Assembly: GCF_000090795.2 (NCBI RefSeq)
Contig: NW_003546426.1
Location: forward strand, 85,238 to 149,237
Direction: 5' to 3'
Source: Amphimedon queenslandica
Lineage: Eukaryota; Porifera; Demospongiae; Haplosclerida; Niphatidae
DNA length: 64,000 nt
The position numbers and the translations under genes were made by a program. Each line of letters starts with the position of its first letter. Within the stretch, counting starts at the first letter, position 1. Shown here one piece after another: positions 50,911-62,100 of the stretch. The notes beneath the pieces are model-generated. The model saw only the letters and a program-made list of their open reading frames with translations, searched no databases and was not told the origin of the DNA.

Positions 50911-53900
50911 ATGGCCGCCGTTGATCTAATCCAATTGATAGATTTGAGTCTTGGAGAGCAGCCATGTAGTGCCGTTAATTTTAACTATCTACAAAGAGTC
51001 TTGCATGAGATTGTGAAGCGACTGATTGTTCTAGAGGACACTCAACTCCAACAACAAGTGTTCCTGGGCTGGAACCCTATCCATAAACCACCGGATATTA
51101 CCAGAAAGCATCATGTTCCTCCTGTTATTGTTGGAGGAGGTGATCGAGCATTCCCTGCAAGTTTGCAAGCAGAAAGCACAGATTCCTCACCTATTCATCT
51201 TCACCATGACCCCACTACTGCTCCAGTACCTGGACAAGTTGCTGGAATAGGACAAATTCCTGGTCAGGTTACTACTGGAACTGGACAAGTTGTCACTGGA
51301 ACTGGACAAGTTATCGCTGGAAGTGGAGGTCCTGGACAAGCTGCTGGAACTGGACAAGTTGCCGGAACTGGACAAGTTGCTGGAACTGGGCAAGTTGCTG
51401 GAACTGGACAAGTTGCTGGAGTTGGACAAGTTGCTGGAGCTGGACAAGTTGCTGGAGCTGGACAAGTTGCTGGAACTGGACAAGTTGCTGGAACTGGACA
51501 AGTTGTTGCTGGAACTGGACAAGTTGATGGAGCTGGACAAGTTGCTGGAACTGGACAAGTTGTTGCCGGAACTGGACAAGTTACTGGAACCGCTGGAACT
51601 GGACAAGTTATTGTTGGAAGTGGAGGTCCTGGACAAGCTGCTAGTATTGGAACTGGACAAGTTGCTGGAACTGGACAAGTTGCTGGAACTGGACAAGTTG
51701 CTGGAACTGGACAAGTTGTTGGAACTGGACAGGTTGGAGGACAAGTTGGAATTGGACAAGTTGGAGGACCAGTTGGAGGACAAGCCGTTGGAGTCGGACA
51801 AGTTGGACAAGTTGGAGGACCAGTTGGACAAGTTCTAGGACCAGTTGGACAAGTTGGGGGACCAGTTGGACAAGGTGGGGGACCAGTTGGACATGTTGGA
51901 GGACCAGTTGGACAAGTTGGAGGACCAGTTGGACAAGTTGGGGGACCAGTTGGACAAGTTGGGGGACCAGTTGGACAAGTTGGGGGACCAGTTGGACAAG
52001 TTGGGGGACCGGTTGGACAAGTTGGAGGACCAGTTGCAGGACATGTTGGAGTTGGACAAGTTATGGGACAAGTTGGAGGACCAGTTGGACAAATTGGAGG
52101 AACTGGTGCTGGTACTGTAACTGGACAAACCCCTGTTGATACGACACCATTACATTCTACTGCATCATCAGTTCATTCTGCAGGACCTATATCATCAGTT
52201 GACTTCATTGGACGTCCTCCTTCTAGTGGTGCCTTCCCTCATCCTCAAAGCTCATTTCGAAGTCGGACTAATATTGTGACAGCAGCCAATGACTTGAGTG
52301 CTCTTGAAAGAAAGATCCAGAATTTGGAGTCACGAGTTAATTCATTTGATAGTCTTCCAGAGATGCTAGAAAGAAAAGGATCTGATGCTAATGCTACACC
52401 AGTCAAAGACATGTGGAATTTCACAAATCTTACCAATAGAATTACTAGCACAGAACAAAACATGGCCAAAGTAAGAAGCATTAGTTATTAATGACTGTTA
52501 GAATGTAATTATAATAGAGCTCACAATTATTTGATGATATGCTTGGAGAAATTCAAGCACTAAAGCAAAGGATAAATGATATGGAAAATTCAATGGGTCA
52601 TCATATTGACTCCCTCAATAGCAAGGTGAGCAAAACAGCAGTGTGTACTTGTTAATTCTCAGTACTGACTTGCAATGCAATTAATACATAATGTACATGT
52701 ACATATACGTGTGTCCTACATGTAGTTCCTTAGTTTGTACATGTATATTATCAGTGAGTATATATGCACTGTACACATGTACACAATGTACATCTACAAT
52801 GTACATGCATGTCATTTGTGAAAAATTTTACAATTAAGCACTTGCACGTGTATGCTTCTTTGCAAATATTGATGTAGGTCTCTGCCAGCTCAGAAAACTT
52901 GGAGCAAAGATTTAAAGATCTAGAGTCATTGAAACTGACCTCTGGTCCAACTGACAGTCCAGCAACAGATGCATTAATGGGTAACTAATTATTATAATAC
53001 ATCTACATGTACACACGGAAACATAATTATGTGCATAATGTAATTTCTTCTTTTTAGCATTCATAAATGAGTTAAGGCAAAAGCTAGAAGGACTGCAAAA
53101 GAAATCAGGATCACTCCAAGTATACTAGCACATACAATATGGACAATGATTTTATCTTATGATTAGGAGAGTATAGATTTATTAGAAAAGAAGATATCAG
53201 ACACATCGTTACTTGATGATCTTCATAAAACTCTTAAAGAGCATCAAAATACTACTGAGAGTGCAATATATCAGATAAATGAGAAAATTAATTCATTAGC
53301 ATTACAATCATACTGTGAAGCATTGAAGGAATGTAACGACCAAAACACATCAGAATTAGGGAAACTATCAGCCCATATGAAGGAAATTGAAGTAAATAAC
53401 ACAAACATTATAGCTTACTTACCTTAAGCTATAGTACAGTTAAAGTATTATTTATGCTAATTTGTTTTATAGTCTGCTCTGATGGAAAAAGTGAATGCAT
53501 CTGATTTAGCATCACTGATGCCTACCAGCAGTGATGGTGAGGGAACTGCTAACCTCATGGCTAAGCTACTAGAAATGCAAAATAAACTGATACACTTGGA
53601 AGGTAACAAAATAATACTGTACATGTACACGTACATTGTACATGTGTATGCATTATGAATATTAAGTGAATGATGTACTTATTGCATGTATGACACTTTA
53701 CACTTTATTGAGTATTACTGAAAGTATGCATACTGCAGTGTACATGTACATGTACATGTATATCAATAATAACTGTTGAAGGTGAATAATTTGTTATACA
53801 GATAGTATGAGTAAGCAGCCCTCAGTACCTGCTGATTTACTGGACAGGATCACTGCTATGCAAAATGCTATTGATCATTTAACAAATCAAATAAGGGCAA

Positions 53901-56900
53901 GTTGCTATGTGACAGTATGAAATAAGAATCATTTCTATTATTTCTCATTAACAGGCTCTTGGTGGATCATCTGGTGGTGTTGATAGCAGTCGATTGGAGG
54001 AATTAGGATTACAGTTAGCGCAAATGAGAGAAAGAATGGAGGAAATGGACAGAGCTGTATCTGCACTGAACAATGCAGTATCATCTAATAAGGTACATGT
54101 GTATTTATTATAAATCCCAATAATTATTATAAAAATTAGTTTTGCATCAGTTGTAATACATACATTTTCTTTCATTGTCTAATTTTTCTCAATTTTCTTA
54201 CTCTTTCTTTTTGTCTTACACATGCATATATGCACATTAATTTATGTACATGTACATAAAGTGCATGTATAGTAAGTACACTGCATATACACATATACAA
54301 AATACATGTGCATATATCTACATGTACGTGTATGTATAATTTCATTTATTCTCTCTCTTTTTTTCCTTTTCAGAGTAAACCTGTTTCTAGCCCTGTTGGT
54401 CAGAATTTTGCTGACCAGCAGTCACTCTCAGAATTGACACAGTTAGTGAATGGAATGCAGCAGGAACAGGAGAGATTGATTGGCACTGCTGCTCATCTCT
54501 CACACGAGCTGGACATCAGCAAAGAACACACAAAAGTACAATGCATTTCTGACTAGTGCATTGTACATTAATGTACATGTACCATTGATAATAGAAAATG
54601 TACATAATATTATGTAGTTGACAATTTTACACGTAAGGTATTAATCAGGAAAATGTAAATTCACTAAAATACATACATGTATACATGCTCATTTAGAAAT
54701 GCTATGTACATGTACATGATACAATGTATCAGAGTTTCCCACAGGACTTCAGCATAATGTTCAAGCATCTTCTTGTCATTAAATTTTAAAGTACTATAAT
54801 ACATGGGCAAATGGTCAAATTTTGTCAAAAACGGCATGAAGAAATTTCTCATTATTTTTATGCACAATATGTACATTGTACTTATTTTGCATGAAAAAGT
54901 TTGAGTGAAGTCCAATCAAAATTGAATTTTTACAAGTTTCTAAAGCTGCTCAATAATTGGGCGAAAAACCATCTTTCGCTAAATTTTGGCAAGGAATTAT
55001 ACATTTTAATAATACATATACCGTATACGTTCAAATTTTCGAGGGTTCAAAATTTCGTGTTTTCAATGAAATTTGCTCAAAAGTTAATATTCGTGTGAGC
55101 TAATTTTCGTGTTCTGGCCATAGTCTAGATACAATAGAATGGCATTAGAGGTGGTTTAAATTTCGTGGATTTAAGGTGAGCACGAAAATAACGAAATTTA
55201 ATACACCTCGAAAATTAAGACGCGTACGGTACATGTACTTATGTTGTGTAGAAATTTTGAGTGGATTACAATCAAAATTGGATTTTTTTACAAATTTAAA
55301 AATAATTGCTAAAAATTGGATCAAAGACCGTGTACTTGTTTTGATGTTGTGTATCTACATGTGTAGTTTAAGCTAATTCTGGTCCAAATTGGATTTTTTA
55401 AATAAATTCTGTTGCTCTAAAACCATGCATGTACATGTACATACATGTGTATACTATTATTGTAGTACATGTAAGCTCATGAAGCATGCTGTGTGGGAAA
55501 CCCTGCAATTTATGTGCATGTAAATGCAACTACATGTATATACATGTACGTGTAGTAATATTTTGATCAGCAAAGCACATTGTATATGTACATGTACTTT
55601 TTTAGACATTATATTCAGAAGTTGATCAGTTGAAGTCAACCAAAGCTGATAGGGATCAAGTTGCTATTGAAGTTGAAGAGGTAAGTAAATTTTAGAAATG
55701 TTCATGTACATGTAGATGTATGTACAGTACATGTACAACATGTACATGTACATGTAGTCCAGCAGAAATTGATGCTGATCTACATGTACATACATGTACA
55801 TGCATTTTAATTTGTTAGTGCCAAAAATGTTCGATTGGCCGAAGACATGCCAAATCATTTGCACTACTGTATATACACATGTAGAAAAATAATTATTAAA
55901 ATCAATATACATGTACATGTACAAGTACATTTACATTAATTATAATCAACTAAACTTTGTATGTACATGTAATGTACAGTACCTTTATGTCTACCTATGC
56001 TGCCCTTAATACATGTATGTGTATTCAACAGAAAGCTGACAGAGTTGCTTTGGAGGGTAAAGCCAGTAGAGATTGGGTTGACTCAACATTTGAACGTCTT
56101 GATCGCGAGATACGAGATGCTAAATCACATTTACTTGGACAGGAAGAAGCTTTTAGGTATATTACATTTACACACACACATTACTCTACATGTACATGTA
56201 CATGTGTATAATTTATATTGTCATTAAACTCATTATTCATGAAACTGTACATACAATGTACATGTACATGTAGGTCACTCATATGACTATAGAAAGTGCT
56301 ATAGTGAAGGGGCGTAATGGAACTAAACTTACCCTAAGCAAAATAAAGTTTAATTTGCCTTACTTGTATAATGTGTACTTCACTTTCATTAGTAGTTGTT
56401 ACAGTACTGAGTACAATGAGTTTACATACACAATGATAATGTTCATTAAATGTGTAACTCACCCTTCCTTAATTCCAAGGGCTTCAGGGTGTGAGTAACA
56501 ACAATCAGCAAAATATCATCCCACTGTTTATGACAAAGTACTGTCAGTTAAAAATCCCTACTATGACAGTGCAGTGAACTGTAAATTGCACATGTATTAG
56601 TGCTGTTAAGTATAATTTATAATATCAATGTACCATGACCATACTGACCTGTACAATAATGCTGACATGTATATTGTTAAATACCATTATTGCTATACAA
56701 GTACGTAATGCATCCTTATTGATTGTTACAGGACAGCGGTATCTCAGATTAATGAAGATGTCGATGGGAAATTAGATCGTTTAGAATTAGAGCCATTGAA
56801 GAGTTACTTTGGTAGGTTGATACATCATTATAGTGTGAAATTATTTCATATCTTAATAGACAAGAAGTTTGACAAACTTAAAGTTCCTACAGTAGTACCT

Positions 56901-58218
56901 GGTGGGGAGACTTTAGCTGATGATGCTGCTGGATTCCGTAAACCTTTAAGATTCCGTTGCATATCATGTGATAAACCACTGGGGTTGAAACCTAATGAGT
57001 AAGTTACATCTACTTTCTTATAGTAAATATATTTAGGAGGTTCATTCCCTTTTATGATACATGTACATGTACACATGTACAATAGTACTATCTTGCATAT
57101 TGTATGTACATGTACACAATGTACATGTATCAATTTAATTTTCTATTACACACTTACATATACATTGTACATGTATGTGATTAAGGTTTTGACTGACAGG
57201 TATATGTACTGTATAATGTCACATTGTGCTTCTCTCTGTATCTTCTCACTTCTTCTAGTGTTGTTCCCACATTACCTCAAATTGAAATGCTTCCTGGAAT
57301 AAGATCCTTCCGTCCTTACACAACTTATGAACTTGAGATGATACGAAGACATCAAAGAATGTAATCACAGACACATACATGTACACACAATCACACATGT
57401 ACATCTACAATCAACATTATTATGATCAATTGTTATGATGTATACACATGTACTGTATATATGTAGATTGTATATTACATTTACATGTAATTAGTATACA
57501 AATGCCAGTATTTCAATTCACTCTATTATTCTTTCTTTCCCCACTAGTGGTACACAGTCAGGTATGATGGTATTGCCTCCATTCCCAGCTACCATTAGAA
57601 GTGCTGGTGGTAGTCACACTCTCACTCGACCCCATCAAAGGGTTAGAGCCACCCCTCTCTCATCAGTGTACACACTTGATGGTACTCCACTACCTGCTCC
57701 TCCACCTCCACCAACCAGCCACATCAAAAGAAGGTACACATGTACATGTACATGTACAGACTATTGTAAAACATGTTGTGTACCATTCTTGGTAAAATCC
57801 ACACACAGACATTTAAAAGCACTACTATACATGTGCATGAATGTTTTTATGCATGGTTGTGCAATATTCACATGTACATGCACATGTACATTACAAGTAC
57901 AGTATATACACACATACTGTACATGTACATGTATACTGTTGCTATGCAATTACACATGCAATAATAATTTTTAGTGCTAACATTCATGATGAAATGGACA
58001 TTATCGGACAAGATGGTCACATATACAAGGGAAGAGCTGGTGCTAAAACATCTACCACAATATTAACAGCAGTACCTAAGGTATTATTACTATTATAATT
58101 AATTTTCATTACTATACTTTCTCTTAATTCTTAGCCACGTGAGCGATCAGCTGGTAGGAGATCAAAGGTCCCACCACGTCCTCCATCAACCATTCCAACC
58201 CCACAACATGTACAGTAG
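50911..58218 (+). CDS. QRICH2/C16orf96-like DUF4795 protein, 17 exons
   Basis: The exons are 50911-52470, 52518-52625, 52878-52980, 53058-53119, 53167-53391, 53473-53602, 53802-53896, 53955-54092, 54374-54535, 55606-55680, 56032-56156, 56732-56811, 56860-56998, 57259-57360, 57548-57733, 57975-58080 and 58135-58218. They total 1159 residues with every junction in phase. The N-terminus (LIDLSLGEQPCSAVNFNYLQ) resembles the start of QRICH2 and C16orf96. Residues 109-400 are Gly/Val/Gln repeats. Long coiled-coil segments follow (about 480-880). The DUF4795 core (KADRVALEGKASRDWVDSTF near 887, then a CISCDK motif near 990) precedes a Pro-rich tail. In mammals QRICH2 is needed for sperm flagellum assembly; a flagellar role here is inferred. 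Intron 7 uses a GC donor (AGG|GCAAGT). I start at MAAVDLIQL. Confidence 0.82.
51237..52110 (+). repeat. In-frame coding tandem repeat (VAGTGQ then VGGPVGQ)
   Basis: Two repeat classes lie end to end in exon 1 of the QRICH2-like gene. The first, about 51237-51740, is an 18-base unit (GTTGCTGGAACTGGACAA, six residues). The second, about 51745-52110, is a 21-base unit encoding VGGPVGQ. Units are nearly identical within each class, which points to recent homogenisation. Because the unit lengths are multiples of three and lack stops, other frames on both strands are also open across the block; these are not separate genes. Confidence 0.93.
54729..55420. repeat. ~180-base monomer copies in the QRICH2-like intron 9
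   Basis: It opens 'tcagagtttcccacaggact' and shows the usual order of 'ggcaaatggtcaaattttg', 'gagtgaagtccaatcaaaat' and 'ctaaagctgctcaa'. The copies resume at about 55240 after an inserted MITE. Confidence 0.6.
55019..55231. mobile_element. MITE with TACCGTA ends inside the monomer repeat
   Basis: The left end TACCGTATACG and the right end CGCGTACGGTA are imperfect inverted copies extending to about 26 bases, with 'aattttcgagg' in both. Length is 213 bases. The interior has 'ttcgtg' words like those in the 10340-10730 element, so it is a diverged and shorter relative. It interrupts a ~180-base monomer array. Confidence 0.75.
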
Positions 58219-58350
58219 TTACTTTTCACTAACATGATAATAATAATAGTTGTAACGATAGATACTTTTAAATTAATTTTAATTGTTGTAACAATAATTG
58301 ATTGATAATTTTGGAAAAATAATTATTATAATTTTAAAAGAATTAAAAAA

Positions 58351-58927
58351 ATGGCGTCAACTGCATTCAGTCCAGCTTTGAGAGATCAAGCTGCTTCATT
58401 AATAGGCCAATATCTTTTGCAAGGCTACCGCATGTTAGCTGAACACTGTGGGGAATGCACTGTGAGTTATTATCAGTGATTGATAATCCTATTAGTCAAT
58501 AAGGCAGACAGTACTGGTACAGAAGCAACGTAACAAGCCACTCTGTGTTTTATGTGAAGAATTGCTTCCTGAACGAAAAACACAAACACTTACATCAACA
58601 ACAGGTGAGGGGACAGATGATGATTATAATTAATTGAAATACCCTTCAGATATATCAAAAACTGATAATGAAGAGCCAGATAGTACAGCATGTCACGGGG
58701 GGAACCCTCCATCCCCAACCCCTCTTCCTGCTCTTCCTCCTCTGGTGATAACTGATGATGATGCTAAGGGACATACCAGTATTGAGGGTGTGCGTGAGAT
58801 TCTACTGAAGAAAATGACAGTAGCTGCTCGTCAATTAGAAACAAGTCAATCAGTTGAGTATAGTAGTCATTTATGTCAGCTGATAAGAGAGTGTGCAAAT
58901 ACAATTAAATCTCTTAAAGACATTTAA
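58351..58927 (+). CDS. ZNRD2: ZNRD2 (SSSCA1/p27), zinc-ribbon protein, three exons
   Basis: The exons are 58351-58465, 58512-58604 and 58650-58927, giving 161 residues in phase (human is about 199). The N-terminal zinc ribbon has LIGQYLLQGYRMLAEHCGEC, then TVILVQKQRNKPLCVLCEEL, matching human RLMGDYLLRGYRML..C..C...C..C. The C-terminal helix (VEYSSHLCQLIRECANTIKS) matches human ...QLCGLIRACAEALRSL. The donor of exon 1 is A|GTTATT; a closer-looking GTGAGT four bases earlier would break the frame. The human protein is an autoantigen implicated in mitosis and in tankyrase binding; its role is not well defined. It starts 132 bases after the QRICH2-like stop and converges on COG2. Confidence 0.9.
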
Positions 58928-59151
58928 TAGTCTATGTAATTGTTTCGTATTTTGTAACATAATTTTTTTCAAATGTATGATGAGTGATGACAAAATTTTT
59001 GTGGATGACAGTGTCACGATTTTATCTTCAGGTGAAAATTTTAAAAATTAATTATGAGACACATTGCAAAATATTGTTGTATGCATGTATCAACCACATT
59101 TGGCTTGATCAATGAATAAACTATACATTAACATGTGCCAAATGGTCATTC

Positions 59152-62100
59152 TCAGTCTGCCACAGCAGTCGTGCTTAGTGATGCTGTCCTTGCTGACCTT
59201 CCAATTTCCTCTAACTTGTTTAATATAGATACATCCACTGTAGGTAGGAGGCTATGGATCTAATAAACAAATAAAGACTTTAAACTTGCTCACTAAGGAA
59301 ATATAAACAAATTGTAGGAGTAGAGTACTACAAACACAATAATTATTAGCTGCCATGTCATTCCCGTCACTCAAAGTTAATACACATGCATATTGTACAC
59401 AGCCAAGAGTTTATGATTGAATCATGAATGCTGATCCGACCTAATGCATCCTGAATCATGGATTTTGGGCAGCTAACACTGCAATGACCCTAGCAGGATC
59501 TATCAGCCTTGATACAATTATGTTGGAATACATACTGGTTCAGCCAGAGCAACAGGCATGATTTAGCAACGATACTTGTCAGATTGTATCAATACTGTAA
59601 TCAGACTCTATTCATTGATTTTGGGCAGTGCCTTGTATCATACATGCTAACCCTTGGCTGTGTAGATTTAAAAAATAATTAGTGGTTAATATTTGGAAGG
59701 GGATTGCCCATATTGTGTAATGTCAATATTGCATTGATGTTATACTGGTGAAGGGTATCTTAAAGAGAAATGATAAGGGGATTTCTCCAATTCCTTAGGC
59801 CTGATAAGTCTGTATTAATTAAAGATGCAGAAACTTTACAAGTTTTAAGTAATTTTCACTTCACATACAATTTCTTATTAATAAGAACAAAGCAAAGAAG
59901 GGAGAGCACTACTCACTTGCGATATGTAAGCTTCAATATCGATTGAGAGCTGAAGGCGTATTTTATTATCATCACTCATGCCACTAGATGTCTCTGGTAT
60001 AAGTGAACGTCTGCTTCTCTTTAGTTTCATTAAACTGTCCTCTGTTCGCTTTACATTACTCAGCAATTCTGATGTGACCTCATGATATCTGTAATTAAAA
60101 TTAATAAAAACACATGACTGAACAAGTAAAGGGTATGTGAGTGTAATTTATTATCCTGGTGTTTCCCAGGTACATGTAGTTTGATTATGGTGCATATTTT
60201 CCCGAGTACTAAAATTTCCCTTTTATAAAATAAGACACACAAATTTTTTACTTGGTTGACATCTTAATATAGAACCCATCAAAACAACTAGCTTATAATG
60301 GTGATGGTGAAAAGGTTATTTATATGACACAAGACAAAGTGTAATGAGACTGAGATCGGCCTAAATAGTTAAACTATGACAAGAAACATTGAACTCACTT
60401 TTCAGTGACATTCTCAATAACTTGCTTCCCCCACTCATGGCCATGCCCCATTGTAACATCAATGAGAGAGACTGGCTTCAATACTGTTGATACATAACCA
60501 GAGGGCTTTGATGGGACCTTAACGACAAAGAATATATTTTCTTTTTTATGACAAAATGAAAACGGACCTCTCGATTAGTTCTACGAAAAAGACGAGGTAT
60601 AGTTTGTACTGATTCCAAATTTTCAGCACACTGACGTGTGAGGCTTGAAATTACCATATCACCAAATCTGGGTACTAAAGACATCACACTATTATCACAT
60701 GTTTGGAGGAAGGCTCCTATTAAATGAGCATGATATAAAGTCATGTGAAAGGATATATCCTAAAGACTGACTTGTAAGACTTAACGAATCACAAGATATT
60801 ATATCTAGCTTCCCCTTCATTCCTCCGGCTTCGGAAAACACTTTGCCCTAGTTGGTGACAAAAATAATAATAAAATATAAGAATATCATTTACATACTGA
60901 TGTAATATAAGGGAAATTAGTTTATAATGGCTTCACTTTCATACTATAAAAACACTGAAACTACCACAAGGAAACAAGATTACTGAGTATAAACCCACAT
61001 AAAGTATACTCTTGCTAATACTTTTTTCCCAATAATAAGACAAGTGAAGGAAGGCTCTAAGAAAGATGATGAAGATGATGCTATTCCCTGCCCTACTACT
61101 ACTAATGGGAGCTATGCTTACAGACTCAAGTCCAGTAGCTGTAGTTAAGCCAGTGGCATCAATCAACATAACAATAACAACAATAACTAATCACTCATCA
61201 ATAGTACCAAGAGATGTACCTCACAGTCTACTGCTATCAATCCAGCAAAGCATCAACAGGTCAAGTATAGCCCCACTCCTCAATTTACTCAACATGAACC
61301 AACAAATAGGAGGAAATAATGAGAGCATCAATGAAACTGAATATTGTGAGAGGCAGCTCAAGAGATTGATTGATACCAGGACTAGTGAGGGTGGCTGCAT
61401 CTTTAACATAGAATGTGACTATGACCCATTCCGTTATCCTGCTTTATTGCTAAGAGGGGCATGCAAGACACCATACTGTGGCAAAAAACCACAGAAACAG
61501 TGCATCATAGATAGGAAAAGGTTACCTGTTCTACGATACACAAAGCTGAATATTGAAGAAGGGAAAGGAGGCTACTCACAGCGAGGCAGCAGCAGTAACG
61601 ACAATGGATCATATCAATGGATACGGAGTACTTATCAATATAACTCAGATTGCAGATGCTCAAATGGACTTTGATTGACTATAGTTTTTCAATATGTATT
61701 AGGCCTATTATTTCAATTATTTTAATTTTAGTATGATAAATAACATATATTATTCAATTGATCAAATGATTTCTAATTGCATATAGTTAACTTTCATAGT
61801 ATTGCTATGATTCATCATAATCATATCAGAATTCTCAATAACACTTTCAGTGTTTTGATAGTATACCAATGACATGAGTACACTGAAGACTTACTCACTG
61901 AGTATACCATGTATACACACATAATCTTATTAGCAGCCCACCATGAGTGCCATTAATGTTAAAGGGTCAAACTATGCAGCTACATTTTTGTAAATAAATC
62001 GAGTTCAAGAGGATGGGCATCCACATAATTAGAATGATGTAACAATGAAACAGAAATGCTATTGAGTAATAAACTCTCTAAAATACTAGTTTATTAGCCA

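Noticed and set aside
51187-52128. Long open frames on both strands across the QRICH2-like repeat
   Set aside because: They arise because the repeat units are multiples of three without stops in any frame; only the frame continuous with the conserved N-terminus and downstream exons is coding.
58462-58467. GTGAGT donor at the end of ZNRD2 exon 1
   Set aside because: It looks stronger than the chosen site, but it leaves exon 2 out of frame and disrupts the zinc ribbon; A|GTTATT four bases on restores the family sequence.
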